Made by a program: the position numbers and the translations under genes
The notes under the pieces: generated by a model
The model's input: only the letters and a program-made list of their open reading frames with translations
The model's database searches: none
What the model was told of the DNA's origin: nothing
Origin: Setaria digitata
Taxonomy: Eukaryota; Nematoda; Chromadorea; Rhabditida; Setariidae
NCBI GenBank assembly: GCA_003640385.1
Contig: RCAB01000180.1
Span: 1 to 64,000 of the forward strand
Direction of reading: 5' to 3'
DNA length: 64,000 nt
Shown: positions 1 through 11,977 of the stretch, piece after piece
Numbering within the stretch: position 1 is the stretch's first letter
How the letters are laid out: the number at the start of each line of letters is the position of its first letter

Positions 1-516
1 ATGTACAAGTGCCACCATTACTCAATTTATTAAAAAAGAAAAATTATAGCAAATTTTATGGTTTGCAATCATGAAATGATATAAAATTAATATCTGACTA
101 GCGGAAATGGTGCCGAAATATTTGAAATGGATGTTATTACGTGTTAGATTAATAATTTTCATTGCGCCTCAGATTGAAGAAAAAAAAACGATAGGGAAAC
201 GAGCGTTAAAAATTTTGTTAGTTTGTTTTGGGGTTTGTGAGATGGCTGGAGATTTTGCTGTTTGATGGTATGTGAAGTTCGAAGTTCGAGAGTAAGTTGG
301 GTTTTCCGGATAAGGAGGATTCTTAGGATGGTCAAGATAAGTGGAATTATTCGAAAGAGATCAAGACAGATATAGAGTGGTACTTCTGAAGTAACTGTTT
401 CTTGTTTGGGAGCATCGGTCGTCACCAGTGTTTCAATTAATATGGATATATTGCATATTGCTCGCTACTCGTTGATATTATATCTATTCGAATGTTTACA
501 AGGTGATTTCTAGGTG
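1..516. other. Upstream region of the coupling factor 6 gene
   Basis: AT-rich, with no gene I can support. A minus-strand open frame at 159-425 has no ATG and no recognisable similarity. The last bases before the first gene form a good acceptor (TGATTTCTAG ending at 513), which looks like a spliced-leader trans-splice site three bases before the ATG. Confidence 0.5.
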
Positions 517-1427
517 ATGTTGCTACGATTAGGACTGTCATCAGGATGGCGAATGGTGAGCACTGGTACACAAAATTTCAAGTCTGATAATTTGGTTAAG
601 AGCTTGTTCCTGAGGAAAATCAAGGAGTATGAGTCGAAAATGATGGGCAAAGGAGACGAGCTTGTAGATGCTACACCAGAAGTAAATTACATTAACATTT
701 TGGCCAGTTTTATTTTATTTTTACCAACTACAGTTATTTTAACTTGGTTGGTTGGTTCGACAAATAATTGACCAATAAATTGCTTGTCATCCTTTATTGC
801 ATTCAGTATATGAAAACCGTAATTGGAAGAATTTTATTTCAAGAAATATGTAAATATAAATATGTAAGGTTAGATTGCTTTATGGCTTTGTCTCCCTTAT
901 CATTTGTAATTTTTATCTAAAGCAGTCTTTGTAATTAAAAGGAGTTTTAATTTAAGTAGAAATGGAAATCAAGTAATTGGATTTATCCTATATACACCGT
1001 GTTGCTAAGTAGTTCACCAAATTTCTGCCATGTATTTTGCTGACTACTACAATATGCATAAATCTTTTCTATTATCGTAACTGAAGATATATGCGAAGTT
1101 TATCGACTTGCAGTCTTTGTAAGTGACAGCTTATTGCAGACACAGCGATCATTAGAAGATCAGTTACAACGTTTAGCTACCAAGTACCACTTGGAAAGTA
1201 AAGAAATTGTGGATGAATTACCTGTGAAACAGTTGGAAACGCCTTCTGTTGAAAGTGCCGTGACAGTGATGTTCGAAGGAAAAACAATTGATGATCTAAA
1301 TAAAGAATTAGAAAAAGAAATTCAACAATACACAGAGATGCGACGAAAAAAACAAGCAGCAGAGGAGGAAGCACGCTCACATCTCCAATCGATCCAGCAG
1401 CTTTCCACTGAAAAGCTGAGAAAATAG
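517..1427 (+). CDS. ATP5PF: Mitochondrial ATP synthase coupling factor 6 (F6)
   Basis: Subunit of the peripheral stalk of the mitochondrial F1Fo ATP synthase, helping couple proton flow to ATP synthesis. Two exons, 517-681 and 1140-1427, join in phase 0 and give 150 residues. The first about 20 residues are basic and hydroxylated (MLLRLGLSSGWRMVST), fitting a mitochondrial presequence. The family core follows: LFLRKIKEYESK, then ELVDATPE at the exon end, then TQRSLEDQLQRLATKYH. This aligns with the vertebrate F6 pattern LFVDKIREYKSK...VDASSEYQQELERELFKLK. The C-terminal extension is longer than in vertebrates and is a charged helix. The start at 517 lies just after an acceptor ending at 513. 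A GTG at 514 is not needed. If the intron is not recognised, exon 1 reads into a false membrane segment. Confidence 0.85.
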
Positions 1428-2028
1428 TTCTTTTATTTGTATAAGCTTTTTATAATAGTTGAATTAAAGAAGTAAACGATTTAAAATTTTGTATTTTGCT
1501 ATCGTAGGAGTGAGGTTGGTATTACTTGATTTTTGTTTCACAGGATTGTTTGTAAATAAATTATGCAAAGGTTTATTTTCTTCTTCGAAGTTGGTCACAT
1601 TACCATAAAGTTCTTGCTCTATAATATTTTGTGGAAACAGTTTATATTTTATCTTGACTGCCACGGATATAGAAACCCTCAAAATAGTCAAGAAAAGAAA
1701 ATATCCTCATGAACTAAGACAGGCGAAAACATTAAATTACTTATGATTTCATTTCCTGGTTTTCTGTGATGTACTGTTAATAATTCGAATTGTGCGGTGT
1801 GATCGGATTCTCTTAAAGAAAAGCAGACATTCCGTGAAAAGGTATATGGCTAAATTTCTCTGTGGGACTGTATTGTCTGTGAATATATATTGAACTGTCA
1901 TTTCATTTTCCTTTTCCTGTTTTATTAATCTTCGGTTAATCGTTTTTCTCAGTGGTGGTGGTGCATTTATGTTGTGGGTTACTTTCGAATTCATTAGTGC
2001 TGTCATTTGTGGTTTTTCAGTCCCATAC
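1428..2028. other. Spacer between coupling factor 6 and DDX10
   Basis: 600 bp without a supportable gene. Two minus-strand open frames (1464-1691 and 1749-2030) have no family features and no splice logic. A strong acceptor (GGTTTTTCAG, ending at 2020) lies eight bases before the DDX10 start and is a likely spliced-leader site. Confidence 0.5.
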
Positions 2029-5000
2029 ATGCATCAGACACATAATAAGTCGAAGAAATTTTCAAAAAAACGTATTCCCGGACGAAAGGATGGGAAAGTC
2101 GTAAAGGAAACTGTCGAGTCTTTAGTCGCACGATATGCCGATTTCGCCAAAGTATGTTTTAGCTTGCTCATTTCGTGCTCAATTCATTTTCTTAATTATT
2201 TTTCTATTAGCAGATAACTCAGGTTAAGAATAAATTATGTTCAAATTATTGCAGTTAGATAGCCGGACACTTACTTCCTTCATACAAATGCCGTTATCAG
2301 AAGCGACACAGTGGGGTCTTAAGGCGAATGGTTTTATGTATCCTACCGATATTCAACGCGAGTCTTTGCAATATTCACTGACAGGTGCTGATGTAGTTGG
2401 TGCCGCTAAAACAGGCAGTGGAAAAACGCTTGCTTTCCTTATTCCCGCAAGTTTTATCTCTGGAATTTCATCTGCATATTTGGCGTTCTTTGTTAATGTT
2501 TATTTCATTTTCTTTATAAGTATCTGTTTGGAAGCGAACTTTTATAGGTTTTGGAGTGTTTATGGAGGCAAAGATGGTCGCGCACAACTGACGGACTCGG
2601 TGCTTTGATAATTAGTCCTACTAGGGAGCTCGCTTTCCAAACATTTCAAGTTTTGAATAAAATTGGAGCTCACCATCAGTTTTCTGTTGCGGTGCTGATT
2701 GGAGGTTTGTTTGAAATATTTTTTTTTGCTTTAGGACTCCAGATATGGTATTAAATCATTGCCATTGTCGTATTATGTAGTCCTAAGCGTTGATATGACT
2801 AGATCTCTGATGCTCTACTCATTAATTACAATTTGTTGGAATCTCAGATGAGTTGTCTCTGTTGCTGAATCTCAACCACACCTTCAAAATTCTGTAATAA
2901 TATTCCAATNGCTTTAGGACTCCAGATATGGTATTAAATCATTGCCATTGTCGTGTTATGTAGTCCTAAGCGTTGATATGACTAGATCTCTGATTCTCTA
3001 CTCATTAATTACAATTTGTTGGAATCTCAGATGAGTTCTCTCTGTTGCTGAATCTCAACCACACCTTCAAAATTCTGTAATAATATTCCAATACTTTTTA
3101 GGAACTGATGTAGATTTCGAAAGTAAGCGAATAGGTTCGGTAAATATAGTGGTATGTACGCCTGGAAGACTGTTGCAGCATATGGACGAGAACAGTACAT
3201 TTTCATGTGAGCAGCTACAAATTCTTGTCATTGATGAAGCAGATAGAATTTTGGATCTTGGTTTTTCAAGACAGGTAAGATATTCGGCTGAATGTGGATA
3301 AGTCCTATAATTTTGGGACATATATTAATTTTGAGCATGAAGATTTTAGTTCTTCAAACGGAGTAGTTCTTTGCTCTCTTTTCACCATGATAACAGCCGT
3401 TACTAATTAGTTCTTTCACTCTCATCTGGAGAGCTACACTTTTATAACCCATTCTATTTTTTGCAGATGAATGCAATTCTAGAAAACTTGCCAAACAACC
3501 GTCAAACACTGCTTTTCTCAGCTACACAAACCAAGAATGTGAATGATTTGGTTAGGTTAGCGCTGAAAGACCCCCTGTACGTATCTGCCCACGAGAATGC
3601 TCCTCAAGCCACACCGGAATCATTGCAGCAGGTAGGGGTGACAGCACATTTTTCCGGGGAGATATTCTTTTATATATGTGGAAAAAGAGGAAATAAATTA
3701 GGTAGATTTTTGTACTTTTGCAGGTCAGAAATGTTCAGAACGGAAGTTAGCAATAGCAATAACAGGAAGCATTTTTGTTCCTACCTTTTCATTACTTTGA
3801 ACTTCCAAGTGATTGATGGCTCGCTTATGGATGATATATGAAAACTCGGTTTATTGTGAAGAAGTAAAGAACCTAGTTACTGTGACATTAAAGATTTAGC
3901 ATATTTCGCTAAGGAAAAGAAAGGGTTAAAATTGAAGCAAGAACTGAAATTAACGTTTGATATCTGGAAACAAACTGAATAAAAATTTTGCAGAGTTATT
4001 TTGTATGCAATGATGAGAATAAAATCAATGCGCTATGGTCTTATTTACGGAGTCATCGGAAAAAAAAAACATTAATATTTGTTTCATGCTGCAAGCAGGT
4101 ATTCTAACACAGTTTACATGAATTTGCTCTTTCTTCCTCTAATTTACGTGAAACTTGCTTGATTTGACAAGAGCAAGTGCTAAGTATTATGTTTAGGCCC
4201 GATTTCTGACTGAAGCCTTCTGCCATTTACGACCAGGCTTTTCACTCATGGGACTATGGGGTACGATGAATCAAATGAAACGGTTGGAGGTTTTCAAAAA
4301 ATTTAACAACAAAACAACTGGAGTTGCACTGATTGCTACTGATGTTGCCAGCCGAGGATTGGACTTTGCTCGTGTCGACTTGGTTTTGCAACTTGACTGT
4401 CCTGTAGATGTTGATGATTATATTCATAGGCTAGTCTTTTCATTTATGGAGCTATGAGATACAATTTAATGATTGTTTTTTTTGGTTAATTCCCTTTTTT
4501 TTTTCCAAAAAAAAGTTTTTGCCATTTTAATTTTTGGCAGAAGAATAATGGATTTTTCTTTTTTTTTTTTTTTTGATCGGAATTTATTTTTTCGTTATTC
4601 GACGATGTTTTTACTTTTTTATGCTAAAATGGTTATTTTTCGATTATTATGTAACAAAAGTGAAACTTCTACTTAATTAAATGCCAACTTTAGAGTTGGA
4701 CGTACTGCGCGGATGGATGTCAAGGGTGAAGCAGTCCTGGTTCTCACAGCTNTGTAAATGCCAACTTTAGAGTAGGACGTACTGCGCGGATGGATGTCAA
4801 GGGTGAAGCAGTCCTGGTTCTCACAGCTGCGCAAGAAGAACCTATGCTTACACAACTACGACAAAGAAATATTCCAATTTCTAAAATTGAGTGTGTTTTT
4901 TTTATGACTTCTTTTATAAGTCATGCTATATTTAATATAATATAAGTAATTTGTCGAAAATTATCAGGTAGTTTTATCATATTGTCCTGGAAGCGAAATT

Positions 5001-7339
5001 GATTCTGTTGGACTTTTCCTTTCTTCTGCTAGGAAAGAATCGCAATAATAACCTGATGACAGCTGGGATTTTTAGTTTTTTCTTTCTAGTGTCAATGAAA
5101 AACTGCTAATGGATATCAGTAAACGGTTGCAATCAGTAATTGCACAATATTCGGGGATGAAAGAGTTCGCTCAAAGGGTTTGTTTATGAGGCGTATAGTA
5201 GCTTCACTATTCTGTAGACTGCTTTTGGTCCGAATAAATGCAACTTTGCAAAACCACAATGGGTTAGGATTGTTTCACCGAAGAAAATTTATGCTTAAGT
5301 GTTTCANGCTGCTTTTGGTCCGAATAAATGCAACTTTGCAAACACCACAATGGGTTAGGATTGTTTCACCGAAGAAAATTTATGCTTAAGTGTTTCAGAG
5401 TTTTGTGGCTTACATTCGCGCAATTTATCTAATGCAGAACAAAGATGTTTTCAGTGTGGACACGATTGATTTTGCTGCACTGGCCAGGTACAAATTTCCT
5501 GAATTCAGAAGTTTTGACAAAATTAAGTTCAGTCAGTTATAAAATATAACTAAAATAAAACTTTAAGATGCAGTCGTAGTTGATCTTCGTTTTGCATTTT
5601 GTTCTTTCAGGCGTTTTACTTATTACAGATCTTATGGTCTTCCTACAACACCGCGAGTTCGGTTTTTGAAGCGAGTTGCAGATAAGCATAGGAAGTTGCA
5701 TGTGAACATAAAACAGGAAAAAGGTGAAAAAAGTGCTGAAGAGCTGGTACAAATGGTGATGTCAACGTCAAAGGGTGAAAAGAAAATGGATGTTGTGGTA
5801 ATTTTTTTTTATTTACTTGTCAGCTTATAGAAAAGATGATATTGTTTTTCTAAATTATATTTCAGGAAGATGAAAATAGCAGTGTGGAGGATGAAGAAGT
5901 TGATTTGGGATTAGGCACAAGTAAAAATAATGCGGGCAAAAATGATATCCAGAGGGATTTCGACTTAAGCAGAGAAGGCAGTAGTTTTGATGAAAGAGAT
6001 AACGATGACTTTCTAAAAATAACTCGGAAAGATGTGTTCAATATATTTCCAAACCAAGTTGGTTCTTCGATGATTTAGATAGAAATTTAATTTTCTTGTC
6101 AGTAAATTGATCGATAATGAACATGTTTTTTATTTTGTAAACAAAAACTGACATGATTATTTGCATGTCAATGAAAGCTATTCGTCGTAGAATGAAATCT
6201 CTTTTTGTATATATCTAGGATACTGAGTTGTTAGACGAAACGGAAAAGAAATCGATGAAATATGTGACACGACATTCACTGGCAAGAAAAATTCTGAAAA
6301 AAGGAGTGAAGATGAATATGAAGAAGGTATTTGCAGAGGATGGGATGGAAGTAGTGGTATGGTTCTATCGTTACTTTGTAGCATTTCATTTAACAATTTG
6401 TGGTATTAAACCATATGCAAAAATTAGCTTCAGTACATATATGAATATGGAAGTATTGAATCAAGTTCGGTTCAATCCAGTTTTGTCTGCTATTGTGCAT
6501 CATTTTCATTTTTTTCATTTTTTCACAGGAAAATAAACCCTTTGCTGTCGCGATTTCAAATGATCAGGACGTAGGTGGTCTCAACGTGGATGAAGCGAGG
6601 CGTCAAATGGTTCAAATTGATCAGATTGATAAAATAACTTACAAGGAGAAACAGAAGATATGGAGAAAGGTAGTATATCATATCTGAAATTTTAGTGTTT
6701 GGATTGCTGCACTGATTTAATGTTATCTACTTTTCTTGTTTCATTTTTCAATTCCCGAGTTCCTATGCACTTCACTTCTTTTTTCATTAGCTGCTGTTGA
6801 AGATTTGATTAATTTTGAGAGTATTTCAGAAAAAGAAAGAGAAGCAAAAAGAGAAGTTGAAGAAGATGCAGAACAAAGAGGGTGGAGCAGTGTTGGACAT
6901 AGGAGTTGAAAGAAGTGATTCGGATGGTGAACTGGATTTATCTTGGCTGCCAGATCCAGATAGGCCAAAGAAATATGATGCGGAATGGAATGAAATTCAA
7001 GATACTTCCGTGGGTGGCTGTAATGTATGTTGTTGCTTACTGATATAATTTACGTGTATTTCATGTATGCATGTGTTCATATTGTATTAACAAGGTATGA
7101 AGCATTTTTTTTTCAGTCAATTCTGTCTACAAAATGTAAGTGAAAGAAGTCTATATATGGTAGCTAGATCATGCTTTTTTTCACTGTTTTTTATCTGTAA
7201 ATTTCATGATTTGGGCTAAAGTATATTGTTTTAGGAAAAACTGGACAGTAATAGTGACGAAAATAAGCTGGTACGAAGACGGAAGAGGAAGTTACTGGAA
7301 GACGAAGAAAGGGCACTGGCATTGTTGTGTTCATCTTGA
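2029..7339 (+). CDS. DDX10: DEAD-box RNA helicase DDX10/Dbp4
   Basis: Nucleolar ATP-dependent RNA helicase of the SSU processome, releasing U14 snoRNA and aiding 18S rRNA processing in yeast. Sixteen exons: 2029-2151, 2255-2446, 2548-2704, 3102-3274, 3467-3631, 3994-4098, 4197-4429, 4771-4890, 5090-5177, 5399-5487, 5611-5797, 5866-6057, 6219-6356, 6529-6669, 6830-7024, 7235-7339, giving about 800 residues. Visible motifs in order are the Q-motif region PTDIQ, Walker [10 protein letters not shown] (about residues 91-99), [35 protein letters not shown] and HRVGRTAR. The Dbp4-specific part follows: [30 protein letters not shown], and an acidic/lysine-rich tail with SWLPDPDRP ending near ALALLCSS. 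The introns after 2446 and 4429 need GC donors. Three assembly duplications around N bases fall inside this gene, one of them copying part of exon 8. UTP15 starts 320 bp downstream. Confidence 0.93.
2728..3092. repeat. Direct duplication flanking an N (probable assembly overlap)
   Basis: The 182 bases at 2728-2909 are repeated at 2911-3092 with about three mismatches and a single N (2910) between them. The segment lies wholly within a DDX10 intron. The structure is what is left when two overlapping contigs are joined without merging the overlap. Confidence 0.85.
4678..4828. repeat. Exon-bearing duplication flanking an N (probable assembly overlap)
   Basis: About 74 bases at 4678-4751 recur at 4755-4828 around the N at 4752. 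The unit includes an acceptor and the start of DDX10 exon 8 (VGRTAR...). The copies differ by one base (GTT against GTA, both valine), which looks like an allelic difference. Only the second copy runs on into the full exon. Confidence 0.85.
5219..5397. repeat. Direct duplication flanking an N (probable assembly overlap)
   Basis: About 88 bases at 5219-5306 recur at 5309-5397 around the N at 5307, with a single-base indel. The unit is intronic and ends at the acceptor of DDX10 exon 10. Confidence 0.85.
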
Positions 7340-7659
7340 TGTTCTACGATCTCCATTTTTTAACTACAAGGATATTTATGCTGTATTATTATAGTAAACA
7401 AATTGCAAATTTAAGGAATTGTAGATTTTGTTGTTGTTCCATTGCAAGCGAAAATAAAATATCTTGTCACTTTGTCCAGAAATGATTTTTATTCTCTCCA
7501 GTTGGTGTGTCTGCTATCTTCTACTTGCATTAAGGTCACCGCAAAGCTTCATTTTCATTTATTTATAATAAAGGTTTCAATATTTTAAATATTTAGCAAA
7601 CTTTTAACAGGTAGCAGTTTTTTTTTAGATACTTGTATTGGAAATCACAGAAAAAAAAA
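7340..7659. other. DDX10-UTP15 spacer with poly(A) signal
   Basis: 320 bp. AATAAA at 7453-7458 is a plausible DDX10 polyadenylation signal, about 115 bp after its stop. Acceptor-like TTTTTTTTAG and ATCACAG sites follow shortly before the UTP15 ATG. The spacing is compatible with a nematode operon or with two tightly packed genes. Confidence 0.5.
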
Positions 7660-10600
7660 ATGGCAGAGCCTTATAAGCCGGCAGCTCGAGTTATGGGCGA
7701 AAAAATGGAAAGACGTTTCTCGAAAGATGTGTTGTATTGGCGACGCGTAGAGGTTAGATCATTTGATTTTTCAGTCATTTCTGTTGCAAATCTACAACTT
7801 TCGGGTAAATCCTTCCTACTTTAGAAGGCAGAAGAGGAAGAAGGTTCTAGAATTTACATTAAGGGATGCTCTTTCCATGTTTAGTTGTATACATTTTTTG
7901 CTGGCTCTAAAGAGGTGGTTTTCAGCGTTTAGCTGTATTTCAAGAACCGGGTAATATCTCTAGCACGGCTTTCTCTCCAACTGATAGCAGTATGATGGCC
8001 AGTACGTCCTCTGTCAAGGTTACTACATATTTCATATTGCTTTTTTGAACTTCAGAGAACTCATTTATTTTTCGAAGATCAAGTAAGGAAGCGGGATTCA
8101 ATTTCAGCTATCTGTTTATGATAGTACAATCTGTGAGCCTTTGGTAACGTATGGACGTTTCAAGCATGCTGTTTTTGGAGCAAAATTTCGTCAAGATGGA
8201 AAACTATTAGGTGTGTTTTTAAGTTTTTTTCCTTTTAAAAACTGACCAGTTTTTTTAAAACCTGAGGAGCAACATTCCCTGAATTCGTTTCTGAATTGTC
8301 GCAAAAATCAGAACAGTGTAAAATTTTATATTTAGCATAAAAGAGGCGAAGTGGTCCTAAAAAAAAGTGCTTCTAAAAGGCAGAACTATGTGGTGATTTA
8401 TAGTATCCCAAATTATAAACATTTAGTTTGAGCTTTATTCTTTACGGTGGGAATTTCATTAATTTCGGAAGTTCAAATTTAGCTTAAACCTCCTTCTATC
8501 TGTCAGGAATTGCTGTTTGAAATGCTCATTCATGTGTGGCTGACCGAAATAAAGGCTTAAATCGTTTAGTTATGAAGCTATTAGCATTTGACACATTTTG
8601 ATCTTCAATCATATCTTTAGCGGTTGGTGACACGGAGGGCAAGGTTCGCCTGTTTAGTGTGCGGAAACAGTCAGCCACTGCTGATGGGCGGAAAGCTCCA
8701 TTAAGGACCTTCAAAGCTCATGAAAGTGCAGTTCATACGGTTTGTTCACAGTTTATTTTGATTCTTACTGTAAAGATATATTTTGGTTTTTTCTTAAGTG
8801 CCAGTCTTATGGCGAACCGCTCTTAACAAAAACTTACAAATCTTTGCACGTTTTTTTTTTTTGTAACCCATGAGTAGTGTGTTCTAATGACTACACTAGA
8901 TTCTGTTATTTTACTATTGACCTGTAACTTATTTGTATTTCGATTAAGTTTAGGTAGTTTTTACAAGATCTGGAAGGACACTTATAACAATGGGTGATGA
9001 AGGTTGCATTAAAATATGGGATATTGCTGAGACCAATTCTACACCGTTGAAAGTGTTTAGTGCTGTCCATAGCGACCATATTCGATGTGGTGATGCCTCC
9101 AGACTTTCGGATCATTTATTCGTAAGCGGTAAGGATTTTCTCTTTCACTGCTCCTATTTTCTCATTCAAAAAAAAAAGAATTACTTGCTGCTTTTGTTCA
9201 TTTTGTCAATTTATCAGTGAGTGATTCCATAATTTTTCTACTTAAAATTTGAAATTGTACGTTTTAAAATGATGTTGCCTTCCGCTTTTTCCAGGAAAAA
9301 TAAATAGAGTTCTGTTACAAATTTGTAACTTTTATTTTCTAGGTTCATACGACCATACAGCAAAGGTCTGGAATACTAAAGCAGAGGGAAACGATGCACT
9401 GCTATCAGTAGATCATGGCTCACCAATTGAGCAGATTTTACTTCTTCCCGGTGACGCATTCATAGTTACAGCTGGGGGACAGCTTATAAAATTTTGGAAC
9501 ATTGCTTCCGGTGGTATTTTGCACCATACTCTTCATCATCATCATAAAACGGTATACCTACTTTATATTTGAAACTTACTTAAGTCTATTCTAAATCCCA
9601 GTTTTAGAAATAGATATTTTTTACTTCCTAAAAAAGAAAATCAGCATTGTTCTAATGTGTTGAAAAATTTATTCCATATTCTGTGGCGCTGCACATATTT
9701 AAAATATTGTAATTTAATTTTTTCAGGTGACTTCACTTTGCCTTGCGACGAAAGGTACTCGTCTTCTCTCAGGTGGTCTTGATAAACGGCTGAATGTTTT
9801 CAGTCTTGACACTGGTGACTACAAACTAATACATTCATTCAGTTTACCTGCTCAGGTAATCCTCATAGTTGCAAAATGCTTTTGCAGGGCATTAAAAATC
9901 AGTTACTAAATCTCAGTAACTTTTCTTACCATATATTTTGCATATTTCTGCATCTGAATATCTTGAATAAAATAAAGATTTGCTAACTCGAAGTTCTGGC
10001 TGAGTTCACCAACAAGAAAACTTTTATTAAGATTGCACTTTTCCCAGTAAAGCTTTTGTATTGTTATGTATTGCAGATACTTACTGTGTCAATTTCGTCA
10101 AATGACAAATTTATTGCTATTGGTATGGGTAATTTATTACAAATTTCGATGCGAGGAGAGCCAAAAAAATTAGAGGAATCTTTGAAAGCTGCAGAAGCTG
10201 AAAATGCAGGGCTTGAATACCATAAGAAGTATTTTTTGCTAAATTCAAAAATTTTTTGCTATGTAAGCTTGCGGTGCAGCGAACTTCATTTGTAAAACTA
10301 GTGTATTTTCAGCGAATTCATATTCCAGTTACGTTTTTTTAGGATGCCTTCAGATGCACCGGTCGTTTATCAACTGCTTCGTGGCGGAAATACGGAAAGA
10401 GTTGAATTTTCTGCTTCACGTATTCCTCAGGTTTTCATTTTTTCATTTACTTGTAGTAACCTTAGTCATGAAGTCTTCACGAAATAAGGAAAAAAAAGAT
10501 GATTCATTCGTTTCTATATTCATTTGTTTATTTTTTGCGTGCATAATTTTTACATAAACTGTGCCAATCTGCATCTTATTTTAGGCCAAACTGGGTAAAA

Positions 10601-11131
10601 TTGATTTGTTATTACGACGATTTAAGCACTGGAAAGCAGTCAGTGTTCTCTTTAGCGAAAAGTATTATAAATCACGTCCTGATATTATTGTTGGAGCATT
10701 AATGCAGGTTATTTTTAACTCTTTCGTGTTCCGATTTTTTGGATTACCCTTTTTTTTTTTCTTTTCTAAATCAAAAACACGCTCACGTCTTTTCAACTAT
10801 TTTGGTTAGTTCCATATTCACCAGAACAATTTGCTAACCTGAAGATTGCAGCATTTACTTTTGATCATTATTTCTTTAGATTTATAAGCGAGGAGCATTA
10901 ACTGTGGCATTGTCAGGACGTAAGTCAGATACTATTTGTCCAATACTTTCATTTTTAATGCAGAATTTTTTCCGACCAGAATATCTTCATATATTACTCG
11001 AAACAATAACTGTTATGTGTGGTTCGTTATTTCTTACTAAACTTCTTTAAACATTTGAATTTTTCTCTTATTTCTAAGATTTTTATTTATTTGTTTATTA
11101 TTTCTAACATTTAATTCTCGTCCATGTGCTT

Positions 11132-11165
<34 letters not shown>

Positions 11166-11672
11166 ATGCCGAAAATGAAAATACTTGAATGGGGAGAGAA
11201 TGCAGGAATAATTAACTGGCTGTTTTAGGAGATCAAGTTTATTAGTGTGTCGGAAAAATGAATTCATTAAGATCAAATACCTCTTAATTGTTGAATGTTC
11301 CATATCTCTTCCAGACATCTATGGGAATGAGAATATTGAGCAAAAAATCGCTAAAATGTTTTCTAAACTCCATCGCGCAGTTCAACGAGAAATTGAAATC
11401 CGCAATAAGTTAGCTGAGGTAAGAAGCTTGAACAGTGAGCTCAACATTCAGCTTTATAAACTTTTTGTGTTCTTCATGAAATGGTTTTATACTGTGATTA
11501 AGCTTTTCAGTTACGCGGAATGCTGGGCATGATTATTCAAGTATCCGAATTGAACACCGGAAAATTCGTAGATAATGAGGAAGATAATGCGGTTTTTGGT
11601 GAAGTTGTCGTAACTCCGATCCCATTTGTAATGGATACCAATGGGTGGAACAAAGATAATGGTTTTCTCTAG
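7660..11672 (+). CDS. UTP15: U3 snoRNA-associated protein UTP15 (WD40)
   Basis: Component of the t-UTP/UTPA subcomplex of the nucleolar SSU processome, linking rDNA transcription with early 18S processing. Thirteen exons: 7660-7752, 7926-8018, 8108-8210, 8621-8739, 8954-9128, 9343-9551, 9727-9855, 10077-10228, 10343-10430, 10585-10707, 10880-11021, 11315-11418, 11511-11672, giving about 563 residues. An N-terminal WD40 propeller carries VRLFSV, IKIWDI, FVSGSYDHTAKVWN, IKFWNI and LLSGGLDKRLNVFS. From about residue 388 comes the UTP15 C-terminal domain (KIDLLLRRFKHWKAV, then helices ending LRGMLGMI). It is collinear with human UTP15 throughout. The start is MAEPYKPAARVMGEK, matching the family's opening. 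Intron 11 contains a roughly 36-base poly-A run. AATAAA at 11750 follows the stop. Confidence 0.93.
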
Positions 11673-11977
11673 TAATGCTTCTTAAAATTGTCTTTAGAAA
11701 ATTTTCATAAATTTAGTGGAAAGAATAACATAGCCTTTTTTCTAATTTTAATAAAGTATTCTTTTCTCAACTATTTTCTGTGTATTTGGTGCTGTTGGTG
11801 ATGATCTACATGCGGAGAGACACACCGATTTTTCCTGGGAACATTATGCCAAGTGCTACATTGTTAACTTGTTGATTTCTTTCCTTCAGAGATTTTTTGG
11901 CTAGGGAATTTTTCTTTCCTTTTTTTTTTTTTTTTTTTTTTTTTTTGAATCTATTCATCATACAATTTTAAATGGGT
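11673..11977. other. Convergent spacer of UTP15 and the Ly6-like gene
   Basis: AATAAA at 11750-11755 is the likely UTP15 poly(A) signal. A long poly-T run lies at about 11920-11946, which on the minus strand is a poly-A run just past the Ly6-like stop. Nothing else is seen. Confidence 0.5.

Noticed and set aside
159..425. Minus-strand 88-residue open frame
   Set aside because: No ATG, no splice partner and no similarity; low-complexity AT-rich sequence.
681..771. Membrane segment at the end of the first-gene reading frame
   Set aside because: It is read-through into intron 1 of the coupling factor 6 gene; the GTAAAT donor after GAA at 681 removes it.
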